Below the pieces are notes generated by a model. That model was not told where the DNA came from and ran no database searches. It saw only the letters and a list, made by a program, of their open reading frames with translations. The translations under genes and the position numbers were made by a program. A DNA stretch of 64,000 nt from Streptomyces sp. TLI_105 (GTDB taxonomy: Bacteria > Actinomycetota > Actinomycetes > Streptomycetales > Streptomycetaceae): positions 8,192,001-8,256,000 of the forward strand of contig NZ_FNSM01000001.1 in the NCBI RefSeq assembly GCF_900105415.1, read 5' to 3'. This document shows positions 45,214-54,095 of the stretch, in pieces (position 1 is the stretch's first letter; each line of letters opens with the position of its first letter).

Positions 45214-45317
45214 TACCGTGATCCGCGCGTACGGCGGCGGTCGCAAGCGAGGGTCGGGCCAGGTGGTCGGGCCGGGGGCGGGGACCTGCGATCGGGGACC
45301 GGCGGCCCAGGGGATCT

Positions 45318-46100
45318 CTAGGCGGTCTTGACCGCTCCGCCGTCGACGATGTGGTCGGTCCCGGTGGTCGCGGAGGCGAGGGGCGAGGCGAGGTACGCGA
45401 CCAGGGCCGCGACCTCGTCGGGTTCGACGAGCCGGTCGATGAGCATGCCCATCGCCGTGGGGAGCCCGGCCAGGAGCTGGGCGTGGGGGACCCCCATGGC
45501 GGCGGCGAGCTCGGCACCGTAACCGGTCGGGCTCTCCCACATGTCGGTGCGGACCGGCCCCGGTGAGACGGTGTTCACCCGCACGCCCCGCGGGCCGACC
45601 TCTTCCGCCAGCGCCTTGCCGAACGCGGTGAGCGCGGCTTTGGCGGTGGTGTACGCGATGGGGCCGGAGTGCGGGACGCGGGCGCCGATCGACGACACGT
45701 TGACGATCGCGCCGCGGGCGGTCAGCAGGGCGGGCAGGGCGGCGCGGGTGACGCGGACGGTGGCCAGGAGGTTCAGGTCCATGATCTGCGCCCACTGTGC
45801 GTCGGTGACGTCGAGGAAGCCGCCGTTCACACCGCCGTCGCCGCCGCCGACGTTGTTGACCAGGATGTCGATGCCGCCCAGCTCGGCTGCGGCCTCCGCG
45901 ACCAGTCGCTCCGCTGCGGCGGGGGTGGAGAGGTCGACCGCCACCGGTATCGCGCCGGCCGCCGCCAGTTCCGGGGCGGGTGTGCGGGCGGCGGCCGCGA
46001 CGCGCACCCCTTCGGCGGCCAGGGCGCGGGTGACGGCCAGTCCGATGCCCCTGCTGGCGCCCGTGACGAGGGCGGTCTTGCCGTTCAACTGCAGGTCCAT
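45318..46100 (-). CDS. SDR-family oxidoreductase, 260 aa
   Basis: This classical SDR carries ALVTGASRGIGLAVTRAL (TGxxxGxG), then DILVNNVGGGDGGVNGGF, IVNVSSIGARVPHSGPIAYTTAKAAL (Ser then YxxxK), and a C-terminal DHIVDGGAVKTA. It resembles FabG-like 3-oxoacyl reductases but the real substrate is unknown. The ATG at 46100 has GGAGG upstream. The divergent TetR gene at 46237 probably regulates it. Confidence 0.93.
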   Translation of the reverse strand: MDLQLNGKTALVTGASRGIGLAVTRALAAEGVRVAAAARTPAPELAAAGAIPVAVDLSTPAAAERLVAEAAAELGGIDILVNNVGGGDGGVNGGFLDVTDAQWAQIMDLNLLATVRVTRAALPALLTARGAIVNVSSIGARVPHSGPIAYTTAKAALTAFGKALAEEVGPRGVRVNTVSPGPVRTDMWESPTGYGAELAAAMGVPHAQLLAGLPTAMGMLIDRLVEPDEVAALVAYLASPLASATTGTDHIVDGGAVKTA

Positions 46101-46153
46101 GTGTTCCTCCGCAAACAGACGCGACTTTGTCGATGCGTGAAACTTAGAACATG

Positions 46154-46164
46154 CATCAGTGATG
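46154..46164. promoter_or_regulatory. Candidate operator in the SDR/TetR gap
   Basis: CATCA-G-TGATG is a perfect odd-length dyad in the 136-bp gap between the divergent SDR (46100) and TetR (46237) genes. It is short, so the evidence is weak. Confidence 0.35.
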
Positions 46165-46236
46165 TTGCAAGTTGTGGGCGAACTGCCGCGCCGTCGTAAC
46201 CTCAGGAGGTCATCGTTCGATCGGAAGGACCGCCTC

Positions 46237-46824
46237 ATGGCGCTGCCCCCCTCCACGAAGCCCCTGCGCGCCGATACCGAGCGGACCGTGCGCGCGATCC
46301 TCGAAGCCGCGGAGCGGGTGCTGTCCGCGAACCCCGCGGCCACCATGGAGCAGATCGCCGAGGCCGCCGGGGTCGCGCGGACCACCGTGCACCGACGGTT
46401 CGCCTCACGGGAGGCGCTCATCGGGGCGCTGTCCGCCTGGGCGGCGCAGCGGTTCCACGAGGCCGTCGAAGCCGCCCGGCCGGACACCACCCCGCCCGAC
46501 GTCGCGCTCTACCAGGTCACCGCGAACGTGCTCCGTGTGAAGATCGGCTGGGGCTTCGCCATGGGCGCCCTGCCCACCGACGCCCCCGAGGTCGCGCGCG
46601 TGCACGCCGACGTCCTGGCCCGGTGCGAGCGGCTGTTCATCCGCCTCCGCGAGGTCGGTGTGCTCCCGCCCGACAGCGATCTGGACTGGACGCGCCGCGT
46701 CTACTACGCCCTCATCCACGAAGCCGCCACCCAGGCCCCGGAGACCGACGCCGACATGGACGCTCTCGCCACACGCGTCGTCGACACCCTGCTGCACGGC
46801 CTCGGCGCGCGCACCACCGCCTGA
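46237..46824 (+). CDS. TetR-family regulator, 195 aa
   Basis: The HTH is ERTVRAILEAAERVLSANPAATMEQIAEAAGVARTTVHRRFASREALIGAL, followed by a TetR ligand domain (VALYQVTANVLRVKIGWGFAMGALP). The ATG at 46237 (MALPPSTKPLRADTE) has GGAAGG upstream, and in-frame sequence before it is not protein-like. It is divergent from the SDR gene, so the usual repressor/target pairing applies. The ligand is unknown. Confidence 0.92.
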   Translation: MALPPSTKPLRADTERTVRAILEAAERVLSANPAATMEQIAEAAGVARTTVHRRFASREALIGALSAWAAQRFHEAVEAARPDTTPPDVALYQVTANVLRVKIGWGFAMGALPTDAPEVARVHADVLARCERLFIRLREVGVLPPDSDLDWTRRVYYALIHEAATQAPETDADMDALATRVVDTLLHGLGARTTA

Positions 46825-46842
46825 CCGTCGTGGGTACCGGGC

Positions 46843-46873
46843 GGAAGCCCGCGGCCCCGGGCCGCGGGCTTCC
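46843..46873. terminator. Hairpin terminator between TetR and LLM genes
   Basis: Fifteen-base perfect arms (GGAAGCCCGCGGCCC and complement) around a one-base centre lie between converging stop codons. Confidence 0.8.
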
Positions 46874-46885
46874 TGCGAGGAACCG

Positions 46886-47938
46886 CTACGAACGCGACTC
46901 GCCCGGCCGCCCATCGCCGTCCACGCCCGGCGTCGCCGGGGGCGACGGCCGGCCCACGGGCGTGGGGAAGTGGGGCAGGACGTCCTCGGCGAGTTCCCGC
47001 AGCACCTCGTCGACGGGCCGGTCGTTCGGCCGCAGGTTGAAGGAGACATGGGCGACGCCGAGGGCGGCCATCTGTTCCAGGTGGCCGCGCAGCGCCTTGC
47101 TGCCCGTGCTGAGGCCCAGGCGGATGGGGCGCGGCGAGGCGCCCGGGTCCTCCCGCAGATCCAGGATCATCGGCGTGAGGTACGGCTTCCCGCCGCCCGT
47201 GAGTTCCTGCCACCCGCGCGTCCTCAGGCGCAGCGCGCCCAGGTCGCGCGGGTAGTTGAGGGAGGCGTCGGCGTGCTCGGCGATCCACTCGGGCGTCTGC
47301 TGCGCGCCGCCGGCGACGGCGAGGGGGATCCCGGCCGGGTGGACGGGCTTGGGTAGGACCTCCAGTTCCCGGTCCGCACCGAGTCCGGCCCGGGGCAGCT
47401 CCAGCGGGCCCGTGCGCCAGGCGGCGCGCAGGGTCTCGACGCCCTCGCGAAAGGCCGTGCCGCGCGCCTCGAAGTCCCGCCCGAACAGCGGGTACTCCAC
47501 GGGGCGGTCGCCGCTCGCGAGGCCGAGCAGCATGCGGCCGCCCGACAGGACATCGACGCTGGCCGCGGCCTTGGCGACCAGCAGCGGGTCGCGCAGGGGC
47601 AGCACGATCGCGCCGGTGCCGAGGACGGCGTTCTCGGTGACGGCGGCCAGATGGCCGAGGTGGGTGAAGGTCTCGAAGACCGAGCCGGCGTCGCCGAACC
47701 GGACGGGGTCGTACAGCGGCACGTCCCGCAGCCACAGGGCGGCGAAGCCGAGCCGGTCGGCGAGCCGGGCGAGCCGGGTGTGCTCGGTCAGGTCGGGGAC
47801 GCCGAAGGGGCGCCCGGCCTCGCGGTCGGCGTGGACGCGCGCCGTGCCCCGGTCGTTGTCGAGGGGGAGTTCGAGGCCGAGGGTGAGCCGCCCGGCACCG
47901 GGGGCCAGGCGGGCGAGAGCGGGATGGAGGGGTGCCAC
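46886..47938 (-). CDS. LLM-class (probably F420-dependent) oxidoreductase, 350 aa
   Basis: The luciferase-like monooxygenase TIM barrel shows FAALWLRDVPLYDP, AVLGTGAIVLPLRDPLLVAKAAASVDVLSGGRMLLGLASGDRPVEYPLFG and PLAVAGGAQQTPEWIAEHADASL, typical of the F420-binding TIGR03571-type group. The GTG at 47938 has GGAAGG upstream. It is the last gene of a leftward operon with an aldo-keto reductase, a SnoaL-like protein, a GlcG-like protein and an MFS exporter, suggesting joint handling of one small molecule. Substrate unknown. Confidence 0.88.
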   Translation of the reverse strand: MAPLHPALARLAPGAGRLTLGLELPLDNDRGTARVHADREAGRPFGVPDLTEHTRLARLADRLGFAALWLRDVPLYDPVRFGDAGSVFETFTHLGHLAAVTENAVLGTGAIVLPLRDPLLVAKAAASVDVLSGGRMLLGLASGDRPVEYPLFGRDFEARGTAFREGVETLRAAWRTGPLELPRAGLGADRELEVLPKPVHPAGIPLAVAGGAQQTPEWIAEHADASLNYPRDLGALRLRTRGWQELTGGGKPYLTPMILDLREDPGASPRPIRLGLSTGSKALRGHLEQMAALGVAHVSFNLRPNDRPVDEVLRELAEDVLPHFPTPVGRPSPPATPGVDGDGRPGESRS

Positions 47939-48029
47939 GGCGTGTGTCCTTCCGGGCGGACGGGCGGGGTCCCGCCCCGGGGACCGGAGGCCTGCCGGGG
48001 ACGGAGCCCGTGGGGAGAGGGGTGCCGGC

Positions 48030-48857
48030 TCAGCCGAGTTCGTCGGGGTGCGGGCCGGTCCGCAGATCGCGGTCGAGCGCGGCCACGGCCCGCATCTCCT
48101 CGTCCGTGAGGGCGAAGTCGAAGACGTCGAAGTTCTCGCGGATCCGGGCCGGGGTGACCGACTTGGGGATGACGACGTTGCCGAGCTGCAGATGCCAGCG
48201 GATGACGACCTGCGCGGGGGACTTGTCGTACCGGGCGGCGATGGCCGCGACGGCCGGGTCGCCGAGGACGGCGCCCTGGGCGAGCGGGCTCCACGCCTCG
48301 GTGGCGATGCCGTGCTCGGCGTGGAAGGCGCGCAGTTCGGTCTGCTGCAGGCCGGGGTGGAGCTCGACCTGGTTGACGGCCGGGGTCAGCGCCGTACCGT
48401 CCATCAGCCGCCGCAGATGCGCGGGCTGGAAGTTGGAGACACCGGCTGCGCGGACGCGGCCTTCCTCGGCGAGGCGCTCCAGGGCGCGCCAGGAGTCCCG
48501 GTACAGGTCGCGGGCGGGCGCAGGCCAGTGGATCAGGTAGAGGTCGACGTGGTCGAGGCCGAGCTTGGCGAGGCTGGCGTCGAAGGCGCGGAGGGTGGAG
48601 TCGTAACCCTGGTCGGCGTTCCACAGCTTGGTGGTGACGAAGAGCTCCTCGCGGGGCAGCCCGGAGGCGGCCAGCGCACGGCCGACGCCGGTCTCGTTGC
48701 CGTAGATCGCGGCGGTGTCGATGCTGCGGTAACCGGCCTCCAGGGCGGCGGTGACGGCGGCGGTGGTCTCGTCGTCGGGGACCTGGAAGACGCCGAAGCC
48801 GAGCTGGGGGATCTCGACGCCGTTGTTCAGGGTGACGGTGGGAACGGCGGGGGCCAT
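48030..48857 (-). CDS. Aldo/keto reductase, 275 aa
   Basis: This is a classic AKR of the 2,5-diketo-gluconate reductase type: GVEIPQLGFGVFQVPDDE, GYRSIDTAAIYGNETGVGRAL (Asp and Tyr of the tetrad), VTTKLWNAD (Lys), LYLIHWPAPARD (His), RAAGVSNFQPAHLRRL, VVIPKSVTPARIRENFDVFDF. NADPH-dependent carbonyl reduction in the cytoplasm is expected. The ATG at 48857 lies 18 bases after the SnoaL-like stop, in the same operon. Confidence 0.94.
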   Translation of the reverse strand: MAPAVPTVTLNNGVEIPQLGFGVFQVPDDETTAAVTAALEAGYRSIDTAAIYGNETGVGRALAASGLPREELFVTTKLWNADQGYDSTLRAFDASLAKLGLDHVDLYLIHWPAPARDLYRDSWRALERLAEEGRVRAAGVSNFQPAHLRRLMDGTALTPAVNQVELHPGLQQTELRAFHAEHGIATEAWSPLAQGAVLGDPAVAAIAARYDKSPAQVVIRWHLQLGNVVIPKSVTPARIRENFDVFDFALTDEEMRAVAALDRDLRTGPHPDELG

Positions 48858-48874
48858 GGTGAGCGGGTGCTCCT

Positions 48875-49234
48875 TCACTGGGTGCGTTCGATGAGGGTGT
48901 AGCGGACGGTCTGGGCGCTGATGAGCCCGTCGCGGAAGACGAAGGTGTCGACACCGTCGAGGACCTCGTGGGTGGAGCCGGTGGCGGTCCACTGCAGGAA
49001 CAGGACGTCGCCCGCGAACCGCGGGGCGAGCTGCCGGTCGGCGTCGGGCAGGTCGGACAGGAGCCGGCCGATGCCCTCCCTCACGCCCTCTCGTCCGGCC
49101 AGGACGCCGTCGGGGGTGATGAAGACCGCGTCCTCGGTGTGGTTCCGGCTGATCAGGTCGAGGTCGCCGCTGCCGAGGCGGGTGCCGTGGTCGGCGAAGA
49201 CCTCCTGCGGAGTGCGGGTGCGGGGGCCGCTCAT
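48875..49234 (-). CDS. SnoaL/NTF2-like protein, 119 aa
   Basis: This is an NTF2-like fold protein of SnoaL type: TRTPQEVFADHGTRLGSGDLDLISRNHTEDAVFITPDGVLAGREGVREGIGRLL, then FAGDVLFLQWTATGSTHEVLDGVDTFVFRDGLI. Such proteins are often small cyclases, isomerases or hydrolases, but the active residues vary. The ATG at 49234 overlaps the GlcG-like stop by 4 bases, so expression is coupled. Confidence 0.88.
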   Translation of the reverse strand: MSGPRTRTPQEVFADHGTRLGSGDLDLISRNHTEDAVFITPDGVLAGREGVREGIGRLLSDLPDADRQLAPRFAGDVLFLQWTATGSTHEVLDGVDTFVFRDGLISAQTVRYTLIERTQ

Positions 49235-49653
49235 CGGGAGAGCTCCTCCAGCGCGGTGGCGGCGAAGCCGTGGTCCTGCTCGGGGGCGCCGCCGCCCACG
49301 CCGATCGCGCCGATCAGACGGCCGTCGCGGTGGACGGGGATGCCGCCGGCGATGAACAGCAGCGGCCGGTCGAGCGCGGTGGGCAGCGAGTGGAACGGGC
49401 CGTCGGGCTTCACGAGGTCGACCAGGTCGGCGGTCGGGGCGTTCAGCTGGAGCGCGGTGTACGCCTTGCGCGTGCTGGTCTCGCCCGAGATCAGCACCGC
49501 ACGGTCGTCCCGGCGGAAGGCCAGCAGGTGCCCGCCCGCGTCCAGGACGGTGACGCTGACGGTGACCCCGGCGGCCTCGGCGGCGCGGCGGGCGGCGGTG
49601 ATCAGGGTCTCGGCGTCGGCGGTGCTCAGCGGGGTGACGGCGGTGGTGCTCAT
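49231..49653 (-). CDS. GlcG/HbpS-like heme-binding-family protein, 140 aa
   Basis: The sequence DAETLITAARRAAEAAGVTVSVTVLDAGGHLLAFRRDDRAVLISGETSTRKAYTALQL, ending GRLIGAIGVGGGAPEQDHGFAATALEEL, matches the GlcG/PduO-C/HbpS family. Streptomyces HbpS is a heme-binding redox sensor, but this copy has no signal peptide, so a cytoplasmic role is likelier. The ATG at 49653 is clear and the stop overlaps the SnoaL-like start. Confidence 0.88.
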   Translation of the reverse strand: MSTTAVTPLSTADAETLITAARRAAEAAGVTVSVTVLDAGGHLLAFRRDDRAVLISGETSTRKAYTALQLNAPTADLVDLVKPDGPFHSLPTALDRPLLFIAGGIPVHRDGRLIGAIGVGGGAPEQDHGFAATALEELSR

Positions 49654-49691
49654 GGCGCTTCTCCTGGGGCGGTGGAAAGGGGGAGCGGGGA

Positions 49692-50924
49692 TCAGTGGTG
49701 TACGGGGGTGGGGGTACGGACGCCGGCACCGGCGGCATCGGCGTCGGTGCCGGCGGCATCGGCGTCGGCCTCGACCGCGGGAGTACGGCGCTCCAGGGCC
49801 GCGGACCAGAAGGCGAGGCCCAGCGCGGCGGCGGCGAGGGCGGCGCCGACCCAGTTCGGGGCGGTGTAGCCGAGGCCGGCGGCGATGACGAGGCCGCCGA
49901 GCCAGGCGGCGAGCGCGTTGCCGAGGTTGAAGGCGCCGATGTTGACGGCGGAGGCCAGGGTGGGCGCGCCGTGGGCCTGGTCGAGGACGCGCTTCTGGAG
50001 CGGGGGCACGGTGGCGAAGCCGAGTGCTCCGACGAGGAGGATGGCGATCGCGGCGAGGATCTTGTTGTGGGCGACCACGGTGAACAGCGCGAGGACGACC
50101 GCGAGGCTGCCGAGGGTGGTGTACAGCAGGGGCATCAGCGCGCGGTCGGCGTACCGGCCGCCGAGCAGGTTGCCGAGGAACATGCCGACGCCGAAGAGGA
50201 CGAGCAGCCAGGTGACGGAGCCGTCGGAGTAGCCGGCGACCTCGGTCATCATCGGCGCGATGTAGGTGATCGCGGCGAAGACACCGCCGAAGCCGAGCAC
50301 GGTCATCGCCATCGCGAGCAGCACCTGCGGATTGCGGAAGGCCGTCAGCTCGCCGCGCAGCCGGGTGCCCTCGGGGCGGGGCATGGCGGGTACGAGCTTG
50401 GCGATGCCGAGCAGGCCGATCACGCCGAGCACGGCGACGATGGCGAAGGTGGTGCGCCATCCGACCGTCTGCCCGATGAAGGTGCCGAGCGGCACGCCGA
50501 CGATGTTGGCGACGGTCAGGCCGGTGAACATGGTGGCGATGGCGCCGGCCTTCTTGTCCGGGGCGACCAGGCCGGCGGCGACGACGGAGCCGATGCCGAA
50601 GAACGAGCCGTGCGCGAGCGAGGCGACGACGCGACCGGTCAGCATCAGCCCGAAGCTCGGGGCGACGGCGGAGAGCAGGTTGCCGAGCACGAACAGGCCC
50701 ATCAGAAGCATCAGCATCCGCTTCCGGCTCACCTTGTTGCCGAGGACGGTCAGCACCGGCGCCCCGAGGACGACACCGAGCGCGTAGCCGGTGACCAGCA
50801 GGCCGGCGGTGGGGATGGTGACGCCGTACTCGGAGGCGATGTCGGGCAGGAGGCCCATGATGACGAATTCCGTGGTGCCGATGCCGAAGGCGCCGACAGC
50901 CAGGGCGAGGAGTGCGAGCGGCAT
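49692..50924 (-). CDS. DHA1-family MFS exporter, 410 aa
   Basis: The protein has twelve predicted membrane segments, with motif A-like GNKVSRKRMLMLLMG and the N-terminal GTTEFVIMGLLPDIA pattern of the AraJ/CmlR branch of drug-efflux transporters. The C-terminus has an Ala/Asp repeat (ADADAAGTDADAAGAG). The ATG at 50924 has GGAAGGG upstream. It leads the operon with the GlcG-like, SnoaL-like, AKR and LLM genes, so it may export a product or substrate of these enzymes. The upstream segment is one copy of a 133-bp direct repeat. Confidence 0.92.
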   Translation of the reverse strand: MPLALLALAVGAFGIGTTEFVIMGLLPDIASEYGVTIPTAGLLVTGYALGVVLGAPVLTVLGNKVSRKRMLMLLMGLFVLGNLLSAVAPSFGLMLTGRVVASLAHGSFFGIGSVVAAGLVAPDKKAGAIATMFTGLTVANIVGVPLGTFIGQTVGWRTTFAIVAVLGVIGLLGIAKLVPAMPRPEGTRLRGELTAFRNPQVLLAMAMTVLGFGGVFAAITYIAPMMTEVAGYSDGSVTWLLVLFGVGMFLGNLLGGRYADRALMPLLYTTLGSLAVVLALFTVVAHNKILAAIAILLVGALGFATVPPLQKRVLDQAHGAPTLASAVNIGAFNLGNALAAWLGGLVIAAGLGYTAPNWVGAALAAAALGLAFWSAALERRTPAVEADADAAGTDADAAGAGVRTPTPVHH

Positions 50925-50941
50925 GGCTCAACCCTTCCGTA

Positions 50942-51074
50942 ATTGCTTGAGCGAGCTCTTTGCGTGCCTTCACAATAGTTGCATGCGCGCCATATATGCA
51001 AACGCGGGTAGGTGGTGAGGTCTGGATGGCGCTGGGTGCAGGTGAATTCGGCCCAGAGCCGGCGCGGGCTGCTC
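50942..51074. repeat. 133-bp direct repeat, copy 1 (matches 58380-58512)
   Basis: The segment matches 58380-58512 in the same orientation without gaps, with about 22 differences in 133 bases by hand count. It begins ATTGCTTGAGCGAGCTCTTT. Copy 1 forms the upstream region of the MFS gene. Read on the minus strand, both copies encode similar short peptides (HATIVKARKELAQAI versus HATIAEARKELAQAI). Confidence 0.85.
50979..51001. promoter_or_regulatory. Candidate operator (TTGCAT-N11-ATGCAA) upstream of the MFS operon
   Basis: This inverted repeat lies 55 bases before the MFS start, inside direct-repeat copy 1. Read on the minus strand it also gives a TTGCAT -35-like box. The matching site in copy 2 has a mutated arm (GTGCAA). 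It could be a MarR/TetR-type operator. Confidence 0.45.
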
Positions 51075-51484
51075 GGTACTACTGCGGGCTAGGCCAGGGA
51101 TCAACCGACCTCGACGGCCTCTTGGCCTGCTGGGGGTGCAGGCGGGCCCTCCTGCCTACCAGCGGAAACGGTGATTCGGCGCCTCATCGGCAAAGCGCTC
51201 GGTCGCGTATGGCTCGGATCTTGGTGAGGAGCAGTGATGAGGTGGGCGGTGCCGAGTCGCGTGGCGCACGGGAACGCCGCCTCCTGAACGTTGTGGCGTG
51301 CGTCCGGAAAGGCCGACGCTCGACTGCCGTGCAGGTTCCGCGTTCGAAGAGCGCGAGGGTGGGACCGGGAGATCCCGCGCTCTCCACGAGGCCGAATGCA
51401 GGCTGCACACGCAGGGCTTTCTGGTGCTGCGGGGTGCTCGGCGCCCTCGGCGTGAGTCCGGGGGCGATGCTTCTCGTGCCGTGA

Positions 51485-52090
51485 CTAAAGCGTGTTGGCG
51501 AAGGCATGCTCGACACGGGCACGCACCCTGCGGTGCTCGGCGTTGTCCTTCTCCTCGCCCGACAGCAGGGCCCGGCCGGGGCGTTTGCGGTGCGGGACGA
51601 CGAGGCCGGTGTTGAGGTACGCGCCGTCGCCCAGCACGGTCGCACCGTCGCAGTGCCGGGCCGGGCCGGAGTCCCGCCAGGCCTTCGCGTCGGCAGTGTG
51701 GCCGGCCACCGGCCGGGCCGCGGCGATGACCAGCTTGCTGTCGGCATCGATGATGACCTGCACGTTCGCCGAGAACCGGTACGTGCGTGAGGACGCCCCG
51801 GTCTTTCGGTCACGGACCGGGATCAGGGTGCCGTCCACGATCCACAGCCGGTCGACCGCGTCGGCCGGACGTGCGGCCGGCTCGATCGCGAGCAGCGGCC
51901 GCGGCCCCTGAATCACCCGGCGCACGGTCACCAGCAGCACCCGGTCCGCCGGCGGCAGGCACCACGGCCGGCCGCCAGGGCCGTTCCCGCCTCGTTCCCG
52001 CACGGCCTTCAGTAGCCGCTCGAACTGCCGCATCCGCAGCCCCGTGAACGTCTCCACCCACAACGGCTCAGCCCTCAACACCCCGCACAT
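51485..52090 (-). pseudogene. IS5-like (DDE_Tnp_4 type) transposase remnant, 201 codons
   Basis: The DDE catalytic parts are partly visible: LWIVDGTLIPVRDRKTGASS (first Asp), VLGDGAYLNTGLVVPHRK (second Asp) and RVRARVEHAFANTL (Glu). The segment VTVRRVIQGPRPLL looks like an internal deletion joining the N-terminal to the catalytic part, and the C-terminus stops right after the Glu, so the protein is truncated. The ATG at 52090 opens MCGVLRAEPLW. No terminal inverted repeats could be defined. It is a dead insertion sequence. Confidence 0.75.
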
Positions 52091-52377
52091 GCAGGGGAAA
52101 TGCCCGAACCGAAGTCTTCTGCAACACGCGTTAGACGTTGGAGTCAGCCGAAACAGTCCCCCTCACCGCCCCGCAGGCGCCAGGAAGCTCGCTGAGCGTA
52201 GCTCAACGACTTCAAGCCGCACTGGCCCAGACAGCGGACGAAAGGCTGCACCCACTCCTGGACCCTCTGGAAGCAGATCCAGGTCATGAGCCGTGCGTGA
52301 GATGCGGATGAGTGACTGGTGTCTCACGCTCGAAGAAGGGGGACCATCGCGCCGTCACCACCGCACAGGGAGACCCC

Positions 52378-53235
52378 ATGGACACCTCAAGCTTCGTTGA
52401 CGCGCCGCTGGACCAGCTGCTCGCGCGGGCGCGCGAGCAAGGGATACAGGTCGACGGGAAACCCACGGCGACGCCAGATGCGTCCGCTTCCGACGCCAAC
52501 CGGATTCCGGCCGGCAAGCGCCCTCATAGCGTGGCGGTAAGCCCCGACGGCACACGCCTCTACACGACCAGCTTCGAGTCCGGCACCGTCTCGGTGATCG
52601 ACCTCGAAAGCACGGCCATCGTGGAAACGATCGACGCGGTCGCGGCGCCCTACGGGGTGGCCGCCAATCCCGATGAGCACACACTCCACGTGGCCAGTCC
52701 CAGTGCCAAGACGCTCGTGCACATCGATCTCGACACTGGCGACCCCACCCAGAACGGCTTCGGCCACGCCCCCTACGGCGTGGCGGTGAGCCCCGATGGA
52801 GTCCGCGTCTACCTGACGCTGGCGCTGGAGGACTCCGTACTGGTCACGGACCACTTCGCCATGGAGAAGTTCACCGAGATCCCCGGCATCGCGTTCCCCA
52901 CCGGCGTTGCGGTGACTCCGGACGAGAGCCTCCTCTACGCGACCAACTACTTCGGGGGCAAGGTGTCCGTGGTCGACATCGCCCAGAAGACGGTGACCGC
53001 CACGATCTCGGTCGGACCGCATCCGTACGGAGCTGCGCTGAGCCACTACGGGGACCACCTCTACCTGGCGCACTTCGGCTCCAAGTCGGTCTCGGTGATT
53101 GACACCAGCAACCTCACGGTGACCGATACGATCCCGGTCGCTGACGACCCGCGCGGGATAGCGGTGAGCAAGGATGGCACGCGCCTCTACGTGACCAGCT
53201 TCTTCGCGGACTGCGTGACAGCGATCGAGTTGTAG
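52378..53235 (+). CDS. YncE-type beta-propeller protein, 285 aa
   Basis: Repeated blades of about 42 residues occur: HSVAVSPDGTRLYTTSFESGTVSVIDLESTAIVETI, YGVAANPDEHTLHVASPSA, YGVAVSPDGVRVYLT, TGVAVTPDESLLYATNYFGGKVSVVDI, and RGIAVSKDGTRLYVTSFF. This is the YncE/PQQ-dependent-like seven-bladed fold. No signal peptide is present, which is unusual for the family and suggests a cytoplasmic scaffold or binder. The ATG at 52378 has CAGGGAG upstream. The gene is intact within a decayed IS-rich stretch and could have come with it. Confidence 0.85.
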   Translation: MDTSSFVDAPLDQLLARAREQGIQVDGKPTATPDASASDANRIPAGKRPHSVAVSPDGTRLYTTSFESGTVSVIDLESTAIVETIDAVAAPYGVAANPDEHTLHVASPSAKTLVHIDLDTGDPTQNGFGHAPYGVAVSPDGVRVYLTLALEDSVLVTDHFAMEKFTEIPGIAFPTGVAVTPDESLLYATNYFGGKVSVVDIAQKTVTATISVGPHPYGAALSHYGDHLYLAHFGSKSVSVIDTSNLTVTDTIPVADDPRGIAVSKDGTRLYVTSFFADCVTAIEL

Positions 53236-53576
53236 GGTCAGATTGCGGCCGGCACCGGGCCCAGGACCGATGCCGTCGAGTATCCCCGTCCACAGCTGAT
53301 CGCGCGGACGCCGTCTCCGGGCAGTGCCACAGAGAAGAGACGTTCAGGGCTGCTGTCCGTTCTGTGGTCGAGATGTAGGACCATTCGTCGAGCAGGGCGT
53401 GGCCGAAACGACCGGCCCTGCCGTTGCCCTGGGGTCAGGATCGCCCGATGCGGGCCAGCCGCGTGCTGATCCTGGACTCGCGGGCCTGATGCCCTTCAGC
53501 TTTAGCCTCGCGCTTTCATGAAGCGGGCTGTCCGACGGGTGGTCAGGTAAGCGAAAAGCGCCTATGACCAGCAAGA
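53236..53576. other. 340-bp gap, probably IS remnant flank
   Basis: No gene is supported here. The sequence leads into the IS1380-like remnant and may contain its left end, but no inverted repeat could be matched. Confidence 0.4.
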
Positions 53577-54058
53577 ATGAGTATTGTCGAGGTCCTTGTT
53601 CCTGTCACCGTCGGAGGCACTTCCCAGCTGAAGAAGCGTATCGGGTCCTATCCGCGCGTCCGCGTTGAGGGCGGCGGTCATGCGGTGGTGTCCCAGGGCG
53701 GGGCGGTACTGCTGGTCGAGACGGTCCGCAAAGCTGGGCTGGACCAGGGCGATATCGACGGCGCTCATGCCGTGGCGACGTAGGCGGGCTGCGCACGATC
53801 CGGGGAAGATTCTGCTGGACGTGGCGCTCGCGGTCGCGTTGGGCGGGGGGCTGCCTCGCGGATGTCGCGATGCTGCGGGCTGAGCCGACCGTATTCGGAC
53901 CGGTGGCCTCCGACCCGACAGCCTCCCGCTTCATCGACACCCTCGCCGCTGCTGGGCTGAAAGCCCTGTCCGCAATCCGGGCCGCGCGGGCCGAAGCATG
54001 CGAGCGCCTCTGGGACCTGGCCAAGACTGCGGCCCTGGACGCCGCGAGCAGCCATTGA
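53577..54058 (+). pseudogene. IS1380-family transposase remnant (frameshifted)
   Basis: Three frames in order give KKRIGSYPRVRVEGGGHAVV, then PWRRRRAAHDPGKILLDVAL, then CLADVAMLRAEPTVFGPVASDPTASRFIDTL with IRAARAEACERLWDLAKTAA. This is the N-terminal half of an IS1380 transposase. Frame changes occur near 53755 and 53850, and the C-terminal half is missing. It is non-functional. Confidence 0.8.
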
Positions 54059-54095
54059 TCACGGCCCAATACACCCCCTAAGCACCGTTGCGGTA

